Below, in pieces: positions 37,193 to 45,118 of a DNA stretch of 64,000 bases (its first letter is position 1; each line of letters starts with the position of its first letter). The position numbers and the translations under genes were made by a program. This DNA comes from Planctomycetaceae bacterium (GTDB lineage Bacteria; Planctomycetota; Planctomycetia; Pirellulales; Pirellulaceae), in the NCBI GenBank assembly GCA_020638995.1, contig JACKHM010000001.1, forward strand, positions 2,046,001 to 2,110,000. The letters run 5' to 3'. Under the pieces are notes generated by a model. The model had not been told where the DNA came from and ran no database searches. It saw only the letters and a list, made by a program, of their open reading frames with translations.

Positions 37193-37330
37193 CCCCGAAT
37201 GATTGAAGAAGTGCTCGACCTCGTCAAGCTCGGCTGGTTGGACGCGATTGAGCCCTTGTAACCAGGCAGCATTTACCTAAGCTGGCAGATTGGCCGTGTC
37301 GCGTGCTGTCCACTGGCTGCTATTCCTGAA

Positions 37331-38224
37331 ATGCTAAACACACTTCTTATCGCTTACTGTGTCTTGATCGTCGCGGCATCGTTGCTGGGCGGGTGGCTGC
37401 CTCTGATCATGAATCTGACACATCGGCGGATGCAGCTGCTGATGAGTTTCGTTGGTGGCTTGATGTTGGGCGTCGCGCTGCTGCATCTGATCCCACACGC
37501 CTTGGTTGAGGTCAACGACAACGACTTGATCGCGCGTTCCGTCGTCGCCGGTGTGCTCATGACCTTCTTTCTGATCCGCTTCTTTCATGTTCATCAGCAT
37601 GGACATGAAGTCGGGGACGGCCATGAACATCACGAAGACACTTGCGATCACGGAGAACATGAACATGCTCATGGAAATGACCATACGCATACGCATCACC
37701 TAAGTTGGTCTGGATTGTTCTTTGGCTTGGCGCTGCATACGTTCTTTGATGGCTTGGCATTGGGAGCAAGCGTGCTGGCTGGCTCTCATGACAAGGACGT
37801 CGCGCTGGTGGGCATCGGCACTTTTTTGGCTATTGTGTTACACAAGCCACTCGACTCACTTTCGCTGACTTGCGTCATGAGTGGCGGTCGCTGGACACGT
37901 AAATCGATTACTTTGGTCAACCTTGCCTTTGCATCAATGTGTCCGCTCGGAGCGATCGTCTTCTATGCCGGATTTGGCAGCTTGGCAAACTCGCGGCCTG
38001 AACTGCTAGGCTGTGCTCTCGGTTTCGCAGCTGGAATATTTTTGTGCATTTCGCTTGCCGACATCCTACCCGAGTTGCAATTCCATCAGCATGATCGCGG
38101 CCTGTTAACCGTGGCACTGTTGTTTGGCGTGTTGCTGGCCTTCCTGATTGGCTACGTTGAATCTGGGCACGGACACTCCGATCCCGCGAAACATTCTCAG
38201 CACGATCATGGACATGCACATTAG
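37331..38224 (+). CDS. ZIP family metal transporter
   Basis: A 297-residue ZIP transporter (PF02535), probably importing zinc. Eight helices; a His-rich cytoplasmic loop follows TM3 (about residues 86-122, HEHHEDTCDHGEHEHAHG) and a second His-rich tail ends the protein (HGHSDPAKHSQHDHGHAH). TM4 has HTFFDGLALGAS and TM5 has HKPLDSLSLT where HEIPxE-like residues are usual, so the second metal site is an altered form. Transcribed away from the P1B ATPase with 138 bp between starts, which suggests a shared zinc-responsive control region. Confidence 0.92.
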   Translation: MLNTLLIAYCVLIVAASLLGGWLPLIMNLTHRRMQLLMSFVGGLMLGVALLHLIPHALVEVNDNDLIARSVVAGVLMTFFLIRFFHVHQHGHEVGDGHEHHEDTCDHGEHEHAHGNDHTHTHHLSWSGLFFGLALHTFFDGLALGASVLAGSHDKDVALVGIGTFLAIVLHKPLDSLSLTCVMSGGRWTRKSITLVNLAFASMCPLGAIVFYAGFGSLANSRPELLGCALGFAAGIFLCISLADILPELQFHQHDRGLLTVALLFGVLLAFLIGYVESGHGHSDPAKHSQHDHGHAH

Positions 38225-38225
38225 G

Positions 38226-38343
38226 GTGTGGCCGTCACTTTCCAGGTGGCGTGCGGTGTGGCCATCACTTTCTAAGTGATGTGCATATCTCACTTGGTAA
38301 GTGAAAGTGATGTGTGCAGGTCACTTGGAAAGTGACGGCTACA
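38226..38343. repeat. Compound inverted/direct repeat
   Basis: About 118 bp. The left half is two direct copies of a 29-nt unit beginning GTGTGGCC at 38226 and 38256 (period 30). The right half contains the reverse complement: 38319-38343 pairs with 38227-38251, giving near-identical arms around TGGCCGTCACTTTCCAGGTG. It can fold into one long hairpin or several short ones. It lies between the ZIP gene and a convergent lipoprotein gene, so it may act as a bidirectional terminator or be a REP/MITE-like element. Confidence 0.8.
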
Positions 38344-38372
38344 TTGCGACCCCCCGCAAGATTTTTCGCGCT

Positions 38373-39056
38373 TCATTGCTCATCGGGGAAGCGAATGCCG
38401 GCACAGATCGCGTATGCCGCATCCCGGCTTTCCACTAACTGATCCACTTCAACCAGGAGGTTGATCTGATACAGTCGGCCCCCATGTAACAGTGCCAAGG
38501 TTTGTCGCTCGACCAGCAGAGTTCCCTCGCCGATCTTCAGTTTCAGATGACTTACGTAACGAGCACAGGGAACCGAGCCGATCACCATCGGCAACGGTGG
38601 CTCGATCACCGCTGTCCCCGATTCTTGAAGATGTTTGCCAACGGCGGAGGCAAAGTCGATGACGTTATCCTCGGTGAGATCCGCGATACCGCCGAGACTG
38701 CTTTCTTCGACAATGACTTCGATACGGGGCAGGCCGCCACCGCTATTCACGTTTGCGAACCTTACGACATACTTGCTATCGCGGGGTAGCGGCTTCCACC
38801 CATCTGGCACAGCGATCTCGATTTTTCCGGCATCAAGCGGCGGTAAGTATTCTCCTAACGTGAAGCCGGAGGCATCGACACGTTTGATCTCCGTCGCGAC
38901 AGGCAATTCCGCAGGTTTCGACTCGGGTGGGCTCGCCACGTCGTCGGACAGTGGCACCCCAGGTGCCGGCGTACTAACGGGAGCTGGCTGAGGCTTGCCA
39001 CAGGCAGAAAGTGATAGGACGACCAACGCCGCGGTTATCGCAAAACACCTCGTCAT
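38373..39056 (-). CDS. Lipoprotein, unknown function
   Basis: A 227-residue protein. Start taken as ATG 39056, which begins the signal MTRCFAITAALVVLSLSAC with lipobox LSAC; the longer frame to 39098 would bury it. After a Pro/Ser/Ala-rich tether (residues about 20-55) comes one globular domain (IEIAVPDGWKPLPRDSKYVV ... IEVIVEESSLGGIADLT), which resembles planctomycete exported domains, but I cannot name it. Predicted to be anchored to the inner or outer membrane. Confidence 0.75.
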   Translation of the reverse strand: MTRCFAITAALVVLSLSACGKPQPAPVSTPAPGVPLSDDVASPPESKPAELPVATEIKRVDASGFTLGEYLPPLDAGKIEIAVPDGWKPLPRDSKYVVRFANVNSGGGLPRIEVIVEESSLGGIADLTEDNVIDFASAVGKHLQESGTAVIEPPLPMVIGSVPCARYVSHLKLKIGEGTLLVERQTLALLHGGRLYQINLLVEVDQLVESRDAAYAICAGIRFPDEQ

Positions 39057-39127
39057 CCGATCCGCCTCTTGCTGAATTATTTGCGTTGGCAGTCTCACGT
39101 CTGGAACGAATGAACTAACGACCGAAC

Positions 39128-39430
39128 TTACTCTTCGATCGCCTCCTTCACCTTTTGAACAAAGTGAGGTGTCTTGCCGTCCTTGCTAAGCTCGACGGCC
39201 TTTTTCTCGGCCTGCTTCTTCTGGTTGAATTCGTAAAGCGCCACCCGCTTCAACGATTGATTAAAGACACCGTAGAACAATTTGACACGGACTTCTGCGG
39301 CCGCCTTCTTTTTTCGTTTCGCCGGAGCCTTCTTCTTTTTCTTCGTGGTTCCGCCTTCGGCCTTTTCCAAGGCTTCCGCTGCTTCTGCTTCTTCTCGTAA
39401 TGCTTTGCGACTTACTACTTTGCGTGCCAT
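39128..39430 (-). CDS. Small Lys-rich basic protein
   Basis: A 100-residue cytoplasmic protein. Residues about 28-45 are a Lys/Ala/Pro block (TTKKKKKAPAKRKKKAAA) like histone H1-type tails. The rest is a small domain, FYGVFNQSLKRVALYEFNQ and KAVELSKDGKTPHFVQKV. It looks like a conserved planctomycete small protein. Nucleic-acid or ribosome binding is inferred from charge only. Confidence 0.7.
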   Translation of the reverse strand: MARKVVSRKALREEAEAAEALEKAEGGTTKKKKKAPAKRKKKAAAEVRVKLFYGVFNQSLKRVALYEFNQKKQAEKKAVELSKDGKTPHFVQKVKEAIEE

Positions 39431-39592
39431 AGAATACTGCCGAGCAACAGGGGGATTTAGCTGGCGAGCCCCCTCCGGTGAAGGGGAACCTCAACGATCA
39501 GGGCATTATGATAACTAATTTTTCATGGATTCGCCAGCTGGCAGCGAATTCAATCAGCAACGCTTGTGACAACAGCACTGCGATTGCACTCG

Positions 39593-39883
39593 TTAATCCA
39601 CCGGAGTAGCGCCAGGTGGTGGTGTACCGCCTCCTTCGCAAACATACTTGCTACGTCGCTTTGCGTAGTCTTCGGGACTTGGCAGGTCCGCAATGGTCGC
39701 ACCGTTGCTAACTCCCTCTTCGAACAGCTGTTCGAGAAATGGTCGGCACCAGCCGCAACCAGTTCCGGCACCGAAGCATTCGCTCAATTGCCCGGCACGC
39801 CGCGGTCGTTCGATGCGTATGAAGTTCGTCACCTTGCGGCGAGTCACGTGGAAGCAGAGGCAGATTTCTCGATCGAGATCCAT
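39593..39883 (-). CDS. BFD-like [2Fe-2S]-binding protein
   Basis: A 96-residue protein with a BFD-like [2Fe-2S] domain (PF04324). Cluster ligands are CLCFHVTRRKVTNFI (Cys-x-Cys) and GAGTGCGWCRPFLEQLFEE (Cys-x2-Cys), about 35 residues apart, as in bacterioferritin-associated ferredoxin. The C-terminal 40 residues are Pro/Gly-rich and unrelated. The ATG overlaps the stop of the M20 peptidase gene (TGATG at 39885-39881), pointing to translational coupling. Likely electron carrier for iron release or a redox partner; partner unknown. Confidence 0.88.
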   Translation of the reverse strand: MDLDREICLCFHVTRRKVTNFIRIERPRRAGQLSECFGAGTGCGWCRPFLEQLFEEGVSNGATIADLPSPEDYAKRRSKYVCEGGGTPPPGATPVD

Positions 39884-41127
39884 CACTTCAATTCCGTTGC
39901 CGTGGCGAGTCGCAACCCGATTCGACACGCCAACTCGAACTCCTTGACGTTCAACAACTCACTGACCATGTGCTGGTACTTCTGGCCACAACCAAGCGTT
40001 ACCGCGGGGATGCCGTGCGCAGTTAGCCAATTTGCGTCCACGCCTCCGTTCGCGATCGCATGTTGCGGCTCCTCGCCGATGGAACGAATCGCTTGCCCGG
40101 CCACGTCCACACACGGTTCAGTAGTCTTCAGCAGGAATGACTCGTAATCAAGGTGCCCCGTGATCTTCACCTTCCCGCACTCGCCGTCCATGTTCCGAAC
40201 TTCCTTGGCCGCACGCTGGAATGCCTGCTCCATCTCGCGGATGATCCGTTTGCGAAACTTCGGGTCGTGGCTGCGGGCTTCGGCCTTCAATGTGACGTGA
40301 TCGGTTACGACATTAGTGGCTTCGCCTCCGGAGATGTAACCGACATTACTCGTGCCGTGTTTTCCATCCCTCGCGATATCGCCGTGCCAACCACTTTGAT
40401 GCAGGTCGGCAATGGCCAGCGATGCAATCGCGATTGCACTGACTCCAGCTTCTGGAGCTCCACCCGCGTGGCTGGCGATTCCTTCGATTTCGATCAACAT
40501 GCGATAACCGCCGGTTGCTCCGATCGTCAACTTCGTGGGTGCGCCGCCATCAAAGTTAAATGCCAGCTGCGGATTCGCCAGCAAGCTCTTGGTTAGATGT
40601 CGCGAGCCGTTCAAACCTGTTTCTTCTTGGACGAACCAACAAAAAGTTAGCGGCGGGTGGGGCAACTTGCGCGTTAATATCTCGATCGCCGCGCACAGCA
40701 GCACGGCGCAACCAGCCCGGTTGTCGGCCCCAAGTCCAGATTTCGGATTTGCCGAACGAACAAGTTCGCCTTCTCGCACCGGCTGTGACCCGACACAGAT
40801 GGGCACGGTATCGAGATGTGCAGACAGCAGCCGCCGCGGCGCTCGCATCGTGCCCGGAAGCCGCAGCGCCAAATTTCCAATCTGCCCGGGAACCGGCGTT
40901 CGGCGATGAGCGCTGTCGGTGTGAATCGCCGACGCCGGTGCGCCGGCCTTACGAAGATGTTCTGTGATGAAGTCGGCGACTTGACGTTCCTGCGCGGTCT
41001 TGCCAGGAATCGCCATCAATTGCATGACGAGATCGAACGCACGAGCCAAGTCCGGTTCATGTGGCTCGTCAATCGAGGCCGCAGGCTGTATCCTGGAGTT
41101 CCGTTGATTGGATTTTCGTTTTCCCAT
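39883..41127 (-). CDS. M20 family metallopeptidase (PepT-like)
   Basis: A 414-residue M20/PepT-like zinc aminopeptidase. Metal-site residues are visible: RLLSAHLDTVPICVG (His, Asp), SGLGADNRAGCAV (bridging Asp), FCWFVQEETGLNGS (general-base Glu and ligand Glu) and NFDGGAPTK (Asp). A dimerisation-like insert contains EIEGIASHAGGAPEAGVSAI. The start is ATG 41127 (MGKRKSN); TTG 41166 would add 13 residues without family similarity. Length is normal for PepT-like tripeptidases. Cytoplasmic; coupled to the BFD-like gene downstream. Confidence 0.92.
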   Translation of the reverse strand: MGKRKSNQRNSRIQPAASIDEPHEPDLARAFDLVMQLMAIPGKTAQERQVADFITEHLRKAGAPASAIHTDSAHRRTPVPGQIGNLALRLPGTMRAPRRLLSAHLDTVPICVGSQPVREGELVRSANPKSGLGADNRAGCAVLLCAAIEILTRKLPHPPLTFCWFVQEETGLNGSRHLTKSLLANPQLAFNFDGGAPTKLTIGATGGYRMLIEIEGIASHAGGAPEAGVSAIAIASLAIADLHQSGWHGDIARDGKHGTSNVGYISGGEATNVVTDHVTLKAEARSHDPKFRKRIIREMEQAFQRAAKEVRNMDGECGKVKITGHLDYESFLLKTTEPCVDVAGQAIRSIGEEPQHAIANGGVDANWLTAHGIPAVTLGCGQKYQHMVSELLNVKEFELACRIGLRLATATELK

Positions 41128-41243
41128 GCACTTTGATCCGAGTCGCGGGGCGTGTGTGGGCGTCAACGTCCACGTTGTCGCATTTTAACCAATACATCCA
41201 CCGTCCGCGATGAGATGCATTACCACGATCCCAGGTCATAATC

Positions 41244-41705
41244 ATGCGTTTCTTCATTGCCGGAATCATGCAGGGCTCTCATCGGGATGCGATCTTACAC
41301 CAGCAAGACTACCGCTCGCATGTCAAGTCACTGCTGGAGTTTCACTTTCCCAACTCCGATATATACGACCCGCTCGAGAACCATCAAGAGTCGCTTGACT
41401 ATGACGACGCGATGTCGCGCGAGGTCTTCTATCAGCACAATCGCCTATGCCGGGAGGTCGATATCGTTGTGGCATTCGTTCCGGAGGCTTCGATGGGAAC
41501 GGCGATCGAGATGTGGGAAGCTCACGAGCACGGTTGCGGAATTGTCATCGCCATTAGTCCGCTGTCGCACAATTGGGCAATCCGCTTTTGCAGCGACATC
41601 ATTTTTCTAGACATCGATGCATTCGAAGCAGAGCTGAGTACGGGGATGCTAGAGCAAGAGATCAATCGCTTACTCGAAGAGAAGCGGCGGTCGAAGAATC
41701 CATGA
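41244..41705 (+). CDS. Nucleoside 2-deoxyribosyltransferase-like small protein
   Basis: A 153-residue protein of Rossmann-like fold. The start MRFFIAGIMQGS and the core VDIVVAFVPEASMGTAIEMW followed by GIVIAISPLSHNWAIRF match the arrangement of nucleoside deoxyribosyltransferase/TIR-like folds, where a Glu in the second motif is the nucleophile. Here Glu in EASMGTAIEMWEA is the candidate. The class is inferred from pattern, not homology search. Its stop overlaps the ATG of rlmN (ATGA at 41702), so the two are probably translated together. Confidence 0.6.
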   Translation: MRFFIAGIMQGSHRDAILHQQDYRSHVKSLLEFHFPNSDIYDPLENHQESLDYDDAMSREVFYQHNRLCREVDIVVAFVPEASMGTAIEMWEAHEHGCGIVIAISPLSHNWAIRFCSDIIFLDIDAFEAELSTGMLEQEINRLLEEKRRSKNP

Positions 41706-42745
41706 GACACTTGCTTAATCTCGATGACGAATTAATGGAGTGGCTGGGAATGCAGGGTCAGCCCGCCTACCGTGCAAAGCAGCTGCATCAATGGCTGTTT
41801 GAAAAACGAGCCAGCAACTTCGATGATATGACGAATTTGTCGAAGTCCCTACGCACGCAACTGACTGCCGAATTTCAGATTTGGACCACGCAAATCGCCA
41901 AGCACCTGGAAGCGGGCGATGGCACCGAAAAGCTTCTTTTGGAACTGGCTGATGGGGGCAGGATCGAGTGCGTTCTGTTGCGAGACGAATCGCGCCGCTC
42001 GATTTGCATTAGCTCGCAAGTCGGTTGTGCGATGGGCTGCGTGTTTTGTGCAAGCGGCTTGGATGGAGTTGATCGAAATCTCACCACGGGTGAGTTTGTC
42101 GAACAAATGCTCCGTCTTGCCCGACTGCTTCCCGAAGAAGAACGCCTCAGCCATATCGTCGTGATGGGCATGGGGGAACCGCTTGCGAACCTCGATCGCT
42201 TACTCCCGGCGTTGGAAATCGCAAGCAGTCCAACGGGTCTTGGCATTAGCCCGCGACGCATCACGATTTCCACGGTGGGATTGCCGCCCGCCATGCGGCG
42301 GTTGAGCAGAGAATGTTCGCGTTACAATTTGGCCGTGTCGCTGCATGCACCTAACGATGAACTGCGTAACAAACTGGTCCCCGTGAATCGCAACACGGGA
42401 CTCGAGGAGATCCTCGCCGAAGCAGATAACTATTTCGAGGCGTCGGGGCGACGATTGACGTTTGAATACGTCTTGTTGGGTGATCTGAACGACCAAGTCG
42501 AACACGCCCAACAGCTCGGAGTGCTATTACGGGGACGACCGGCGCTCTTGAATGTAATTCCATACAACCCGGTCGCCGGATTGCCCTATAAGACGCCCTC
42601 GTCGACAGCTCAGCGACGCTTCCGTGAGGTGCTGGAGCAAGCGGGACTCAACATACAATTCCGTCAACGCAAGGGCAACGAGATCAACGCCGCCTGTGGC
42701 CAGTTGCGGCGTCTAACGCCACAGGTCGTACCGCTCGATACTTAA
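41702..42745 (+). CDS. rlmN: RlmN, 23S rRNA A2503/tRNA A37 C2-methyltransferase
   Basis: A 347-residue radical-SAM methyltransferase that methylates C2 of A2503 in 23S rRNA and A37 of some tRNAs. The [4Fe-4S] Cys motif is GCAMGCVFCASGLDG (Cx3Cx2C). The catalytic methyl-accepting Cys of the C-terminal motif is visible in NAACGQLRRL. Other signatures are VMGMGEPLANLDRLL and LAVSLHAPNDELR. The ATG at 41702 opens the family N-terminus (MRHLLNLDDELMEWL). Expressed with the preceding small gene through a 4-nt overlap. Confidence 0.97.
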   Translation: MRHLLNLDDELMEWLGMQGQPAYRAKQLHQWLFEKRASNFDDMTNLSKSLRTQLTAEFQIWTTQIAKHLEAGDGTEKLLLELADGGRIECVLLRDESRRSICISSQVGCAMGCVFCASGLDGVDRNLTTGEFVEQMLRLARLLPEEERLSHIVVMGMGEPLANLDRLLPALEIASSPTGLGISPRRITISTVGLPPAMRRLSRECSRYNLAVSLHAPNDELRNKLVPVNRNTGLEEILAEADNYFEASGRRLTFEYVLLGDLNDQVEHAQQLGVLLRGRPALLNVIPYNPVAGLPYKTPSSTAQRRFREVLEQAGLNIQFRQRKGNEINAACGQLRRLTPQVVPLDT

Positions 42746-42872
42746 GTGCGGACTCCGCTGATTCGGCGTCTGGTGACAGGAACTTCCCGGCGTTTGTGGT
42801 GTTTCGTATTTTGACGTAGGATGGCCAGCGCACGTTACCAAGCCCGCTACTCGAGAGGACGACAGACGCTCC

Positions 42873-43523
42873 GTGGTGGTTAGCGAATCATCGGTTCACA
42901 AGTACGAGCTGCTCGACCCCGACGTGCGGCTAATGCTGCAGGTGCGCGATGATGACGCTGCGGCCTTCGAGGAGCTGGTGGTGCGATACCAGAATCGAGT
43001 CGTCGGAATCATGACGCACCTCACTCGAAAACGAGAGCAAGCTGAGGATCTCGCTCAAGAGGTGTTCCTGCGCGTTTATCGCGCGCGAAAGCGTTATACG
43101 CCGGATGCGAAGTTCTCGACATGGCTGTTTACCATTGCAAACAATATCGCGCTCAACGCCAAACGATCGTCGGCACGGCGGCGCGAAGTCAACCTCGGAA
43201 ACAACCCTCGTGATGATGACGGGCCGCCCGCGTTAGATCAGATGGCGTTGGAAGCCAGCGGCTTGATGCCGACTCGACAGTTGGATAAAGCCGAGCGCGC
43301 TGAGATGGTGCGTCTGGCTATCGAAGCATTGCCGGAACGACAACGCGTGGCGCTATTGCTATCGAAGTTTGAGAACATGAGCTACATAGACATTGCCGCA
43401 ACGATGGAAATGACAGTTCAAGCGACCAAGTCACTGCTCTCGCGAGCACGCGAAAACCTGCGAATGTTACTTGAACCGTACATGCAGGACGGCGCAAGTC
43501 CAACGGAGGCAGCGGACGGATGA
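42873..43523 (+). CDS. ECF-type RNA polymerase sigma factor
   Basis: A 216-residue ECF sigma factor. Region 2 has YQNRVVGIMTHLTRKREQAE followed by DLAQEVFLRVYRARKRY, then FSTWLFTIANNIALNAKR; region 4 has LPERQRVALLLSKFENMSY followed by IDIAATMEMTVQATKSLLSR. The linker is rich in Asp and Pro. Start is GTG 42873 or GTG 42876. The stop overlaps the next start (ATGA at 43520). It is first in a three-gene operon with an anti-sigma factor, so it is likely held inactive at the membrane until a signal releases it. Confidence 0.93.
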   Translation: MVVSESSVHKYELLDPDVRLMLQVRDDDAAAFEELVVRYQNRVVGIMTHLTRKREQAEDLAQEVFLRVYRARKRYTPDAKFSTWLFTIANNIALNAKRSSARRREVNLGNNPRDDDGPPALDQMALEASGLMPTRQLDKAERAEMVRLAIEALPERQRVALLLSKFENMSYIDIAATMEMTVQATKSLLSRARENLRMLLEPYMQDGASPTEAADG

Positions 43524-44023
43524 TCGAGCGGAGCGATTCACGCGGTACGAATGTCGATGAAGAACTTGTCGCCTACCTAGATGGCGAATTGGATGCTGAA
43601 GCTGTCAGGTGTTTCGATGCCCGGCTGGTAACAGACGCGGCACTGCGAGAAAAACTGAAGCAACACCAACGCACTTGGGACATGCTCGACGATCTGCCTC
43701 GCACGGACGTCGGCGATAACTTTACGCAGACGACCGTCGAGATGGTTGCCGTCTCGGTTGCCGAACAAGTCAGTGATGGGGAACGTCAAGTCGCCCAGCG
43801 AGCGAAGTTGGGCTGGCTCATCGGTGGCAGCTGTGCCGTGGTCGCAGCCCTCTCGGGCTATGCGTTGATCGCGTCAATTTTGGCCGCGCCAAATCAACAA
43901 TTGGTCAACGATCTACGCGTGATTGAGCGATTCGATGAATACCGTGCGGTCAACGACATCGAGTTTTTGCGTGCCTTAGAACGCGAAGGACTTTTCACCG
44001 CGGAGGTGCTCGATGCCCCATAA
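43520..44023 (+). CDS. Membrane anti-sigma factor-like protein
   Basis: A 167-residue protein with a short N-terminal domain reading DEELVAYLDGELDAEAVRCF, as in anti-sigma factors, but without the HxxxCxxC zinc site of the ZAS group. A single membrane helix spans about residues 98-122 (LGWLIGGSCAVVAALSGYAL). The periplasmic tail is about 45 residues. Position directly behind an ECF sigma factor with an ATGA overlap makes anti-sigma function likely. Its 3' end overlaps the next gene by 11 nt. Confidence 0.8.
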   Translation: MIERSDSRGTNVDEELVAYLDGELDAEAVRCFDARLVTDAALREKLKQHQRTWDMLDDLPRTDVGDNFTQTTVEMVAVSVAEQVSDGERQVAQRAKLGWLIGGSCAVVAALSGYALIASILAAPNQQLVNDLRVIERFDEYRAVNDIEFLRALEREGLFTAEVLDAP

Positions 44024-45044
44024 ACGCAGCAGCGAGAATCGATCGAGTTGTCCCGTCGGTTCGCCGAACGATCGCAACTGGCGCGACGGTCGAGCGCAAG
44101 AGTTCGCTTTGGCATATGGATTTCCGAATCGCGATTGTTTGCTAGCCCTTTCTTTTTGCGTGGCGATCGGCAGCGTGACGTCGTTGATCGCCGGCGATTC
44201 GTATGAGCAGAAACTGCAGCGTCTGATGAGCATGCCCGCTTCGGAGAAGGAGTCGCTGCGACAGAAGCAGGAACGCTTCGAGCGGCTGTCGCCAAAGGAA
44301 CAGGAAAAGCTGAGGCAACTTGATACGGCCGTCACCGAAGATGCGCGTGCGGCCGAACTTCTGAACGTCATGCAGAGTTACGCCGAATGGCTGCGCGCAT
44401 TGCCATCGAGCCAGAGAATTGAGCTGCTGAGCTTACCAACAGATGAGCGTGTTGAGCGAGTCAAGCTGTTGTTGGCCGATCAAGAACGGCAGCGATTTCA
44501 GGAGCTGTTCGGTTCCAAGTTGCAGCCCACCGATCAGAAAGTGCTACATGATTGGGTCCAAGGTCTGTTTGATCGGGAAAAGGCCGCGATCCTTCGACGA
44601 CTTACGCCGTTCGAACGTCAACGCCTGGTTCATGTCGATGAGAATATGCAGCGACAGGTCGTGATGGCCATGATATATCGCGGAAATCCGGGTGAAGCCA
44701 GCCTCTTCGAGTTGCTAAAGCCAACATCCGAAGATCTGCAGGAGCTCGCGGCACAGTTGTCACCGTTGGCTCGCGACACGCTAGCCGCCGCGCGGGGCGA
44801 CAAAGAACGCGAGCAATTGATTCAGACGTGGTCTCGTGCGGCGATTGAGAGCCGCATCCGTCCGCCGGTCACGAAGGAAGAGATACAACAATTCCTCGAA
44901 GACCATGTCACGACTGAGCAGCGGGCGTATTTGGAAAGCCTGCCGCGGGACCGGATGCGAATGGAACTTCAACGACTTTACTTGCAGCACCGGTTCAACA
45001 GTATTGGTCGACCGGGAATGAGAAAGAGACCGGATGCGAAATGA
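44013..45044 (+). CDS. Membrane-anchored helical protein in the sigma operon
   Basis: A 343-residue protein. A hydrophilic N-terminus of about 40 residues is followed by a membrane or signal helix (about residues 42-60). The rest is highly charged and helical, with repeated LSPKEQEKLRQL-type motifs (FERLSPKEQEKLRQLDTAV, LRRLTPFERQRLVHVD) that resemble DUF3106-like repeats. ATG 44013 has GGAGG 6 nt upstream. Overlap of 11 nt with the anti-sigma gene suggests a shared transcript and a role in sensing or modulating the sigma pathway. Function is not known. Confidence 0.75.
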   Translation: MPHKRSSENRSSCPVGSPNDRNWRDGRAQEFALAYGFPNRDCLLALSFCVAIGSVTSLIAGDSYEQKLQRLMSMPASEKESLRQKQERFERLSPKEQEKLRQLDTAVTEDARAAELLNVMQSYAEWLRALPSSQRIELLSLPTDERVERVKLLLADQERQRFQELFGSKLQPTDQKVLHDWVQGLFDREKAAILRRLTPFERQRLVHVDENMQRQVVMAMIYRGNPGEASLFELLKPTSEDLQELAAQLSPLARDTLAAARGDKEREQLIQTWSRAAIESRIRPPVTKEEIQQFLEDHVTTEQRAYLESLPRDRMRMELQRLYLQHRFNSIGRPGMRKRPDAK

Positions 45045-45118
45045 CCACGTCCGAAGACCCAATCCAACCGATCCCTCATCAGTCACTGGTTACTCGGATG
45101 TGGTACATCGGTTTTCGT

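Noticed and set aside
38226..38343. CRISPR-like repeat near the ZIP gene
   Set aside because: The units are inverted and directly adjoining with 1-nt spacing, without spacers; it is a hairpin element.
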